Origin: Eunapius fragilis
Taxonomy: Eukaryota; Porifera; Demospongiae; Spongillida; Spongillidae
Reading direction: 5' to 3'
Length of the DNA: 64,000 bases
Assembly (NCBI GenBank): GCA_963681505.1
Contig: OY811972.1
Coordinates: 6,856,350 to 6,920,349 of the forward strand
Part shown: positions 54,880 through 64,000 of the stretch, one piece after another
Position numbering within the stretch: position 1 is the first letter of the stretch
How the letters are laid out: each line of letters starts with the position of its first letter
Made by a program: the position numbers and the translations under genes
The notes under the pieces: model-generated
What the model saw: the letters and a program-made list of their open reading frames with translations, nothing else
Told to the model about the DNA's origin: nothing
Databases searched by the model: none

Positions 54880-57800
54880 GTTGTACAATTTAATTTATTG
54901 TACACTGGCATGTAATCACCACCAGACTTTGAGGACAGTATGTCCCTAAAGCTGTTCATGCTTTGAGACCTTTCAACCTTGATGGGGTCATTGGAGTCAC
55001 GTGACTTTGATGGGCGTGGCACTTGAAAGGTGAGTGGTACCATTTATTAATGTATTGCACACTTGTGCGTAATCTCCAACAGACCTCGAGGACAGTATGT
55101 CCCTAAAGCTTTTCATGCTTTGAGACCTTTCAACCTTGATGGGGTCATTGGAGTCACGTGACTTTGATGGCCGTGGCACTTGAAAGGTGAGTTGTACCAT
55201 TTAATGTATTGCACACTTGCACGTATTCTCCAACAGACCTCGAGGACAGTATGTCCCTAAAGCTTTTCATGCTTTGAGACCTTTCAACCTTGATGGGGTC
55301 ATTGGAATCACGTGACTTTGATGGGCGTGGCACTTGAAAGGTGAGTTGTACCATTTAATGTATTGCACACTTGCACGTATTCTCCAACAGACCTCGAGGA
55401 CAGTATGTCCCTAAAGCTTTTCATGCTTTGAGACCTTTCAACCTTGATGGGGTCATTGGAGTCACGTGACTTTGATGGGCGTGGCACTTGAAACGTGAGT
55501 TGTACCATTTAATGTATTGCACACTTGCACGTATTCTCCAACAGACCTCGAGGACAGTATGTCCCTAAAGCTTTTCATGCTTTGAGACCTTTCAACCATG
55601 ATGGGGTCATTGGAGTCACGTGACTTTGATGGGCGTGGCACTTGAAAGGTGAGTTGTACCATTTAATGTATTGCACACTTGCACGTATTCTCTAACAGAC
55701 CTCGAGGACAGTATGCCCCTAAAGCTTTTCATGCTTTGAGACCTTTCAACCTTGATGGGGTCATTGGAGTCACGTGACTTTGATGGGCGTGGCACTTGAA
55801 AGGTGAGTTGTACCATTTAATGTATTGCACACTTGCACGTATTCTCCAACAGACCTCGAGGACAGTATGTCTCTAAAGCTTTTCATGCTTTGAGACCTTT
55901 CAACCTTGATGGGGTCATTGGAGTCACGTGACTTTGATGGGCGTGGCACTTGAAAGGTGAGTTGTACCATTTAATGTATTGCACACTTGCACGTATTCTC
56001 TAACAGACCTCGAGGACAGTATGTCCCTAAAGCTTTTCATGCTTTGAGACCTTTCAACCTTGATGGGGTCATTGGAGTCACGTGACTTTGATGGGCGTGG
56101 CACTTGAAAGGTGAGTTGTACCATTTAATGTATTGCACACTTGCACGTATTCTCTAACAGACCTCGAGGACAGTATGCCCCTAAAGCTTTTCATGCTTTG
56201 AGACCTTTCAACCTTGATGGGGTCATTGGAGTCACGTGACTTTGATGGGCGTGGCACTTGAAAGGTGAGTTGTACCATTTAATGTATTGCACACTTGCAC
56301 GTATTCTCCAACAGACCTCGAGGACAGTATGTCTCTAAAGCTTTTCATGCTTTGAGACCTTTCAACCTTGATGGGGTCATTGGAGTCACGTGACTTTGAT
56401 GGGCGTGGCACTTGAAAGGTGAGTTGTACCATTTAATGTATTGCACACTTGCACGTATTCTCCAACAGACCTCGAGGACAGTATGTCCCTAAAGCTTTTC
56501 ATGCTTTGAGACCTTTCAACCTTGATGGGGTCATTGGAGTCACGTGACTTTGATGGGCGTGGCACTTGAAAGGTGAGTTGTACCATTTAATGTATTGCAC
56601 ACTTGCACGTATTCTCCAACAGACCTCGAGGACAGTATGTCTCTAAAGCTTTTCATGCTTTGAGACCTTTCAACCTTGATGGGGTCATTGGAGTCACGTG
56701 ACTTTGATGGGCGTGGCACTTGAAAGGTGAGTTGTACCATTTAATGTATTGCACACTTGCACGTATTCTCTAACAGACCTCGAGGACAGTATGTCCCTAA
56801 AGCTTTTCATGCTTTGAGACCTTTCAACCTTGATGGGGTCATTGGAGTCACGTGACTTTGATGGGCGTGGCACTTGAAAGGTGAGTTGTACCATTTAATG
56901 TATTGCACACTTGCACGTATTCTCTAACAGACCTCGAGGACAGTATGCCCCTAGCTTTTCATGCTTTGAGACCTTTCAACCTTGATGGGGTCATTGGAGT
57001 CACGTGACTTTGATGGGCGTGGCACTTGAAAGGTGAGTTGTACCATTTAATGTATTGCACACTTGCACGTATTCTCCAACAGACCTCGAGGACAGTATGT
57101 CTCTAAAGCTTTTCATGCTTTGAGACCTTTCAACCTTGATGGGGTCATTGGAGTCACGTGACTTTGATGGGCGTGGCACTTGAAAGGTGAGTTGTACCAT
57201 TTAATGTATTGCACACTTGCACGTATTCTCCAACAGACCTCGAGGACAGTATGTCCCTAAAGCTTTTCATGCTTTGAGACCTTTCAACCTTGATGGGGTC
57301 ATTGGAGTCACGTGACTTTGATGGGCGTGGCACTTGAAAGGTGAGTTGTACCATTTAATGTATTGCACACTTGCACGTATTCTCCAACAGACCTCGAGGA
57401 CAGTATGTCTCTAAAGCTTTTCATGCTTTGAGACCTTTCAACCTTGATGGGGGTCATTGGAGTCACGTGACTTTGATGGGCGTGGCACTTGAAACGTGAG
57501 TTGTACCATTTAATGTATTGCACACTTGCACGTATTCTCCAACAGACCTCGAGGACAGTATGTCCCTAAAGCTTTTCATGCTTTGAGACCTTTCAACCTT
57601 GATGGGGTCATTGGAGTCACGTGACTTTGATGGCCGTGGCACTTGAAAGGTGAGTTGTACCATTTAATGTATTGCACACTTGCACGTATTCTCCAACAGA
57701 CCTCGAGGACAGTATGTCCCTAAAGCTTTTCATGCTTTGAGACCTTTCAACCTTGATGGGGTCATTGGAGTCACGTGACTTTGATGGGCGTGGCACTTGA

Positions 57801-58648
57801 AAGGTGAGTTGTACCATTTAATGTATTGCACACTTGCACGTATTCTCTAACAGACCTCGAGGACAGTATGCCCCTAAAGCTTTTCATGCTTTGAGACCTT
57901 TCAACCTTGATGGGGTCATTGGAGTCACGTGACTTTGATGGGCGTGGCACTTGAAAGGTGAGTTGTACCATTTAATGTATTGCACACTTGCACGTATTCT
58001 CCAACAGACCTCGAGGACAGTATGTCTCTAAAGCTTTTCATGCTTTGAGACCTTTCAACCTTGATGGGGTCATTGGAGTCACGTGACTTTGATGGGCGTG
58101 GCACTTGAAAGGTGAGTTGTACCATTTAATGTATTGCACACTTGCACGTATTCTCCAACAGACCTCGAGGACAGTATGTCCCTAAAGCTTTTCATGCTTT
58201 GAGACCTTTCAACCTTGATGGGGTCATTGGAGTCACGTGACTTTGATGGGCGTGGCACTTGAAAGGTGAGTTGTACCATTTAATGTATTGCACACTTGCA
58301 CGTATTCTCCAACAGACCTCGAGGACAGTATGTCCCTAAAGCTTTTCATGCTTTGAGACCTTTCAACCTTGATGGGGTCATTGGAGTCACGTGACTTTGA
58401 TGGGCGTGGCACTTGAAAGGTGAGTTGTACTATTTAATGTATTGCACACTTGCACGTATTCTCCAACAGACCTCGAGGACAGTATGTCCCTAAAGCTTTT
58501 CATGCTTTGAGACCTTTCAACCTTGATGGGGTCATTGGAGTCACGTGACTTTGATGGGCGTGGCACTTGAAAGGTGAGTTGTACTATTTAATGTATTGCA
58601 CACTTGCACGTAATCACCAACAGACCTCGAGGACAGTATGTCCTTTAA
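54880..58648. repeat. Satellite, 154 bp unit, about 24 copies
   Basis: Highly uniform units: aggtgagttgtaccatttaa ... cacacttgcacgtattctc(c/t)aacag, acctcgaggacagtatgtcc ... gacctttcaaccttgatggg ... cacgtgactttgatgggcgt + ggcacttgaa. The outer units are more diverged (first near 54880, last near 58600). On the plus strand each unit holds a perfect donor aag|gtgagt and a good acceptor tctccaacag, which delimit a 50 bp 'intron' and a 104 bp 'exon'. On the minus strand each unit holds a 66-codon frame beginning at ATG (MVQLTFQVPRPSKSRDSND). Neither needs to be used. Confidence 0.97.
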
Positions 58649-59537
58649 GCTTTTCATGCTGTAACAGGTACACAAACGTAATTGGTGTGTGTGTAATTAG
58701 AATATGACATCAGTTGTGTGGCATCATAGATTTTCGGTCACTTCCTGTGCTGTGACCTTATCTCCCTCCCCCCCCCCCCTCTCTCTCTTTCCAACCCCTC
58801 TCTTTCCCTTTCACTCTTACTGGATATCATTGAAGGACATGATGTAGACTTGTGGTTCTTCTGGATATGATTGCTATAAAGTTATCATTAATGAATTAGG
58901 TCTGAGGTAAGTGCGAAATCACCAATTCTTTTAGAAAGGTCATTAGCTGCATTCAATGTTTTTTAGACCACAATTTGTAACAACACTGTCATCAGAAACG
59001 GGGAACCTTGACAACAGACTACCTGCCATAAGACTTCCCTCTTGTTGCCACTGCTACTTTGGCAAGGAAGCATATGACATCACCACCACCATTGACACTA
59101 GACCATCATCATTGTACATGAGCACATGCATGTATATTTTTACATATTGACACTGAACATGTGTAGCATTAGCATCGTCGTCACTAGAGTTAGCATTTAT
59201 CTATTCTGTAAATGATGAGAACATCAGTGGTTGTTGTCATCACATGATTCATAGACATTACAATGATACTTTCAACCCCAATAGAAAGATATGTGTGGAA
59301 TGAACACCTCGGCAATTATGGTATAAAAACCTACAGTCCTTGAGAATGACAAAAATGATTGATGTAATGGCTAGTGGAACATCAATTATATATTGCACAT
59401 TACAAACACACAGAGAATATATTTTATTAGTTGTCCATTGCATTGTAATTAAAAGTCTCAATTGAAGTGTTTAGTCTCAGAGGAAACATATCCATCCTGC
59501 ATTAATGAAAAAACAGATTGATCACATTCAAAGCCAT
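58649..59537. other. Spacer between satellite and TNP2-like gene
   Basis: Low-complexity C/CT tract at 58760-58815; a few ATG-rich words; no gene supported. 59160-59537 should contain the 3' UTR of the minus-strand transposase. The CACTA-like element's left end was not found. Confidence 0.5.
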
Positions 59538-62500
59538 TCAAAACCGTACTTTTCTATTTATTGGACATAAAACTAAAACGTTATCAATTCCAAAGTCAAA
59601 TTTCATTGTACTGTTGAACTCAGCACATTGATTAATGATTCGACTTAGAGGGATAAACACTGATGCTCCAGTTTTCTTTTTGATATTTGTGAAAACTTTT
59701 AGTGGAAATAGTTGTTCATCGTAGCAAGGATGTTTTTCATACCAGTGAACATATGCAAATACATGAGATACAGATTTCTCTGGTTGCTCTGGCAGTATTA
59801 TTCCTACCGTGTGGTGAAAAAAGTACTGAATTTCACCAGCACGATACTCACAATGTCTTGACAATTCGCTTGTTCCTTGGATTGATTCTGGCCAATATGC
59901 AATAATGCTATGTGAGTGATTACCTTTTGCTTTTACAGATAAATATATTTCACCGAATATATTGGCCTCATTAAAAACATCATGACTCATGTTGACATGT
60001 GTAATTGTTGATGTTGGATATAATGCCATATATACATTCCTAAGCCACTCAACTTCGTGCAACAATAACAGTTTTTCGCATTTTTTTGACACGGCTTCAT
60101 ACATCAAACTATTTGTTGCATTAATTTTCTCAATTGGGCAGAGTATAAATCTAGAGTGTGCATTTAACAGGTTAGGATCAGTACTTGTTTGCTGAATTGA
60201 TCCTTTGTGGGATGTTTCATCATTGATGTCACCAAGCCATTCAAAGTGGGGCAGTTCTGATGACAATTTACTCATGATCACTGACTCCTGGTAGTTTAAA
60301 AATTTAGTCATTATCTGAAGTTCAGGACATATCCAGTTCTTGTTGAAACTTTCAAATATACCATTAAAACGCTCAAACGGAAAACACCAAAAAGAATGAA
60401 CTGGTCCGTAGTCCAATAAGCATTGTTTCAAATGCAAATGAAGGTGCATATTGGGTGTACATTTGCTTTTACCATATAGCTGTTCATAACATTTACAGAA
60501 CTGAGTAATCTTGTCATCACCCTTAATGACATCATCAATGTTGATGATTGGCTTGAGAATCAAGGAGCATGCTGTAACAAATAATGACCAACATTCTAAA
60601 TGTTCTCGTGGTAGAATAGAACACAGTGCAGGTATGGAATAGATTAGCACCCAATTCTTCCACTGATCAGCTGTCAGAGAAGATACTTGAGACTCGACTT
60701 TGTGTGGAATGCGACCAATATTTACTGGGACCCTAATCCTGTCTACTGTATCCTGCATATTCTGGTAGTCTGATTTGGATATCAAAGATTCATCCTTCCA
60801 AACAGACATCATGTACTTAGCAGTGCCTAGTAGGAGATTATGCATTGGATCCACTACATGGTAACGAATAAGATCTAAATAAGGCAGTCGTACTAGTTCT
60901 GAGTGTCTGACTCCCCATGCTTTTTGAATTTCTTTTCTTTCTGAGACCAATTTCTTTTGCATAATCTGATTCAAAATATGCATGTGAGACAGATGATCCC
61001 TTGAAATCCATGAAGTATTGTCAAAGCCCGAAAAATCAGGTTTTGAATTAAACTGATCAGTGACAAATTCTTTCAAGCATTTTGAGCAACCTCGCCTAGC
61101 ATTGTGGGAAAAAAATCCACACAATTTTCGAGTTGCAGGGATATCAGCAGAAATTGATGTTAGCATACACCTGACTGATGTAAATCCAAATGCAGACTGT
61201 GACTTTATAAACACACCATGCCATAGTTCCAACAATTCATCAATAAGAGGCTTCAAAAATGAGTTTACTGTGAGCTTGGGTTCATTAGGACCTGGAATAC
61301 ACCCCACAATTATGATATTCTCGAGATTAAATCTTTTGTGTCTCGGCAGATTTTCAATGACTAGGTAAACCAATCCTACACTATAGTTGACATGTTTATA
61401 AATCCTAAACCAGTCTATGTTTAATCGTAATGCAAGGCTAAAAGGAGTTGACAAAAATTGCCCTGGGCTGGATAGCTCTTTCCAAATGTTACCATCATAA
61501 ACATCTGACAGTACATTACATTCAGACACCCGAGTTCTCCATTTTTCAATATCTGTGATAAATTCCTTTTTTTGGAATAACCGAGACAACGAAAGTTTAA
61601 GTGGGCTGTAGATATAAATCTTCTTTGGGACAAATTTGTACTTCTTTCCACATTTAACTTTCCGAAGAAGCTCTGCCCCACAAGTCTTTTTACTAAATTC
61701 TGACTTAGCAGAGCAAGTTAAATTTGTAGAGGCACTGCAAGGAATCTTGTGGCAAGCTGAGCATTTAGGGCAGACGGCAAATTTATCAAACTCTTTTTTG
61801 TAGTGCCCAAATATTTTTCTCAGTTTGTATATGTTTTTAGGGAGCTGTACTAATAGGAACTGAATTTTTTCATTATTTGCACACTGTGCAATTATTTTTA
61901 TAAATGAATGGAACAGCATTAAAATGAATTCAATCCCTCTATCCGACACCTTGTATACTAGTTGAAAGAAAATCAAACTAATTGCTAAAGGCTGAAGCAC
62001 AAGGGAACTCAAATATGTCTCTGTGTTGTCTACATGCACGTCAGCAGCTTGATGGTCAGAAATCAAAAGTTCTACACTGCTAGACAATGGTGCAGATTTA
62101 CAGCGACTTACACTGTCTTCTTCTTGTGGAAAAAGGTCTTGCTCTATGACATCAATATCATCCACGACCTGTAATTCATCGTCTTGCGCAGGGTTCTCCA
62201 AATTTAATTCTTCGTCAGAATTCTCAAGGCTCTCAACGTTCCATTCGTAAGCAACATCTTCCTCATGGGAATCCAGTTGATCCGCAATTTCAGCACTGGT
62301 ATCTCCTTCGTCCTGCAACTCAGCTGTAACGTCAGGATCCAGTTGATCCGCAATTTCAGCACTGGTATCTCGTACATTTCCTTCGTCCTGCAACTCAACT
62401 GTAACGTCAGGGGAGGCAGTTTCTTCAGGAAAACGTGAATTCGATGGTTTACAATTATACAAAGGGTTTGTATGGCGTTTGTACGCAGAATAGCTCAGTT

Positions 62501-62543
62501 TTTCGTGGCATTTAGGACACCGAATTCTGTTACGCATAGACAT
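59538..62543 (-). CDS. TNP2-like (CACTA/EnSpm-type) transposase, intact 1001 residues
   Basis: Single open frame from ATG at 62543 (MSMRNRIRCPKCHEKL) with no intron needed. N-terminus: possible C2H2 finger CPKCHEKLSYSAYKRH, then an acidic linker with two DVTxELQDEG repeats. Middle: CPKCSACHKIPC cluster, SLALRLNIDWFRIYKHVNYS, VGLVYLVIENLPRHKRFNLE, IIVGCIPGPNEPKLTVNSFL, which match the order in TNP2 transposases. VVDPMHNLLLGTAKYM is the conserved D-x-MH-x5-G block. Later HLHLKQCLLDYGPVHSFWCF + PFERFNG resembles the DUF4218 part that follows TNP2. It would excise CACTA-type elements. Uninterrupted length suggests a young copy. Confidence 0.8.
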   Translation of the reverse strand: MSMRNRIRCPKCHEKLSYSAYKRHTNPLYNCKPSNSRFPEETASPDVTVELQDEGNVRDTSAEIADQLDPDVTAELQDEGDTSAEIADQLDSHEEDVAYEWNVESLENSDEELNLENPAQDDELQVVDDIDVIEQDLFPQEEDSVSRCKSAPLSSSVELLISDHQAADVHVDNTETYLSSLVLQPLAISLIFFQLVYKVSDRGIEFILMLFHSFIKIIAQCANNEKIQFLLVQLPKNIYKLRKIFGHYKKEFDKFAVCPKCSACHKIPCSASTNLTCSAKSEFSKKTCGAELLRKVKCGKKYKFVPKKIYIYSPLKLSLSRLFQKKEFITDIEKWRTRVSECNVLSDVYDGNIWKELSSPGQFLSTPFSLALRLNIDWFRIYKHVNYSVGLVYLVIENLPRHKRFNLENIIIVGCIPGPNEPKLTVNSFLKPLIDELLELWHGVFIKSQSAFGFTSVRCMLTSISADIPATRKLCGFFSHNARRGCSKCLKEFVTDQFNSKPDFSGFDNTSWISRDHLSHMHILNQIMQKKLVSERKEIQKAWGVRHSELVRLPYLDLIRYHVVDPMHNLLLGTAKYMMSVWKDESLISKSDYQNMQDTVDRIRVPVNIGRIPHKVESQVSSLTADQWKNWVLIYSIPALCSILPREHLECWSLFVTACSLILKPIINIDDVIKGDDKITQFCKCYEQLYGKSKCTPNMHLHLHLKQCLLDYGPVHSFWCFPFERFNGIFESFNKNWICPELQIMTKFLNYQESVIMSKLSSELPHFEWLGDINDETSHKGSIQQTSTDPNLLNAHSRFILCPIEKINATNSLMYEAVSKKCEKLLLLHEVEWLRNVYMALYPTSTITHVNMSHDVFNEANIFGEIYLSVKAKGNHSHSIIAYWPESIQGTSELSRHCEYRAGEIQYFFHHTVGIILPEQPEKSVSHVFAYVHWYEKHPCYDEQLFPLKVFTNIKKKTGASVFIPLSRIINQCAEFNSTMKFDFGIDNVLVLCPINRKVRF

Positions 62544-62596
62544 TGTTTAAATGTGGAGGATAAACCTTTATAATCCATGCACGTGCGAGACACGAA
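62544..62596. promoter_or_regulatory. 53 bp divergent intergenic region
   Basis: The start codons of the transposase (minus) and its partner (plus) are only 53 bp apart, so a shared bidirectional promoter is likely. Sequence contains tgcacgtgcgagacacg with an E-box-like cacgtg. Inference only. Confidence 0.4.
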
Positions 62597-63906
62597 ATGA
62601 GCGGACTAACGCGAGCTCGACGTCGTGGTGGCAATACCACTTTTAGTGCACATCGTCATCTGGGAGGAGATACACCCGAGAGAATTAGTGAGGCAAGAGA
62701 CTTCAACATTTTTATTAATTATTAAAAGTGTTTTTTGATCAAAGGCAGGTCACATTATACCCAGAAGGCTGATAAGTAGCGCATCAACGAGTTCATTTTA
62801 CGGCCCTACACGTACACCTGCTGTGGAAAACTCCCTAACGTGGCTTCCAGGCGAGACCATAAATTGTGGTTTGAGCGATACCAACTCCGGATCCCAGTAT
62901 GAATCAGAGCTAGAGCGGCTAAAAGAGTGGATGCACCGGCTTGTATCCGATATGCAAGCAGCGGTACTAGGACGTATAAGTGGCATTGAGGAAACAATTC
63001 AGAGCCTTTCTGTTCGAGTTGCAAAACTGGAGGAAGATGCTGCACGCAATCAACCGGCTGAGTCTCCCGCTACAGGGGGTTCTCATCAAAGCCACAGTGA
63101 CATTCGCATACGTAAAACTCCCACTGAATTGCAGGCAAGTTATTCGCGTTATTAAAGTTGTTAGTATTCATTATTCATGATATGGTCCTAAACAACTTTT
63201 TTGCAGAGTCGCATCAGGGAGGTGTATAGAAATTTAGGGGGGGATCAGCAGTTTCACCTTGATGAAGAGTAAGTACCTGTACATGTGTCTTCTACATTAA
63301 CTCTTTGAACCTACTTATTTTGTAGGATTGATAGTGAGCACAACTCCAAGGTTGTGAAGCTTGTGGCTGCCGAGTTTGATAGCCCACTTGCTATGATTAA
63401 AGGTATACTTTAAGTCGTTGAATTGATTAGCAAAATATCTCCTGCATGGTAGGCGGTCTTGCAACCTACAAGAGAACTCTTAAAAGAGCTATGACAGACG
63501 AGGGTGCCGGTGCTTGTCGGCGTACAAAGCGTTCCCGCCAGCAGCGTGTATGTTGAGAGAGCCGAAGTTCAGACGTGTATTTATGGTGTTTTCTCACTTG
63601 CAGCTCTGGGAAAAAAGGTGCGAAAAGATTACAAGTGAAGAGGAAAGACGGCTGTGGAGTGACGTAAAACCCTGTGCGATGTCTGACGAAGAAACTGATG
63701 ACGAGGACCCACAGATGCTGAAACATCGTCGACCATCTTGGCGTTCTGAGCAACTGAATGAACTGATAGACACACTGGATGCTAGAAACAGCCAGCTGCA
63801 CAGCAACAAGAAAAACCCTAGCAAGAAACGTGTAACTGGACCGCTACTACAGACTCTTCCTCCTCCTTCCACTCCAAACTGGATGGTTCGCCAGCCACTT
63901 GTTTAA
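62597..63906 (+). CDS. Partner protein of the CACTA-like transposase, six exons, C14orf93-like
   Basis: Exons 62597-62687, 62749-63134, 63207-63268, 63326-63402, 63453-63547, 63604-63906. Phases fit and give 337 residues without stops. Intron 2 uses a GC donor (cag|gcaagt), the others GT-AG. N-terminus basic (MSGLTRARRRGGN), then a coiled coil (LERLKEWMHRLVSDMQ ... VAKLEEDAARN), SRIREVYRNLGGDQQFHLDE, an Arg/Lys-rich piece, LWEKRCEKITSEEERRLW, MSDEETDDED and RRPSWRSEQLNELIDTLDAR. The last blocks recall invertebrate proteins named C14orf93-like. Divergent from the TNP2 gene by 53 bp, so probably a second element protein, perhaps DNA-binding. Assignment from memory of motifs, moderate. Confidence 0.65.
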
Positions 63907-64000
63907 ATAATTATAATGCTCCATTTGTACACAGCACCATTTATTAATACAAAATTCAGTTAGTAGTAATTTCAATTGGAGCCCCACAACGTGGCTTGAG
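63907..64000. other. 3' flank, window edge
   Basis: AT-rich 3' sequence of the partner gene. The element's right end must lie beyond the window. Confidence 0.4.

Noticed and set aside
55154-58279. About 20 repeated 66-codon minus-strand frames in the 154 bp satellite
   Set aside because: Each is one satellite unit; no promoter or variation pattern points to coding. Reported only as an observation.

Overview
This is a stretch of eukaryotic, animal-type genome dominated by transposable elements. Genes have GT-AG introns, many of them about 50 bp, and there are no operons or ribosome binding sites. The element content (Ngaro/DIRS-type tyrosine-recombinase retroelements, Tc1, piggyBac, hAT, CACTA-like, MITEs and several satellites) together with the very frequent acatgta words suggests a marine invertebrate, possibly a demosponge. 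That assignment is inference.

Layout, 1-38816: one decayed DIRS/Ngaro-like retroelement (the 'outer element') has been blown apart by nested insertions. Reading along it: gag-like zinc-finger ORF (17-502), start of reverse transcriptase (RT), [Ngaro-1, 976-3790, itself hit by a Tc1-type MITE at 2438-3226], rest of RT and RNase H (3791-5072), [9.1 kb DDE transposon 5073-14174 with long terminal inverted repeats (TIRs) and CTTT target duplication, itself hit by a Tc1-type MITE 5118-5816 and by a piggyBac 7861-12358], start of tyrosine recombinase (YR, 14175-14452), [Tc1-BEN element A, 14453-20385], middle of YR (20388-20658), [Ngaro-2, 20659-35414, itself hit by a hAT 20992-24813 and by Tc1-BEN element B 26064-33646], catalytic end of YR (35415-35908), and a 90 bp direct repeat at 35854 and 38727. 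In several cases deleting the insertion and one target copy rejoins an open frame at the exact base, which is strong evidence for the boundaries.

The most unusual objects are the two large Tc1-type transposons, A (5.9 kb) and B (7.6 kb). Each has a TA-flanked TIR pair, a sense Tc1 transposase with one intron at the same codon, a long minisatellite immediately after the transposase stop, and a multi-exon gene running the other way that ends in a BEN domain (7 exons in A, 10 in B, phases consistent). They look like a lineage of cargo-carrying Tc1 elements. A satellite directly downstream of the transposase recurs in the piggyBac (56 bp unit) and next to the CACTA-like transposase (154 bp unit).

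Layout, 38817-64000: a mostly non-coding tract with decayed coding fragments, MITEs and dispersed repeats (38817-48664); an apparently intact six-exon gene for a 245-residue protein with an SH2-like start, a PPSY motif and a hydrophobic membrane tail (48665-50195); more repeats (50196-54715); a 3.8 kb satellite of 154 bp units (54880-58648); and a divergent gene pair at the right end, an intact 1001-residue TNP2/CACTA-like transposase (minus, 59538-62543) and an intact six-exon 337-residue partner (plus, 62597-63906). No tRNA, rRNA or CRISPR was seen.
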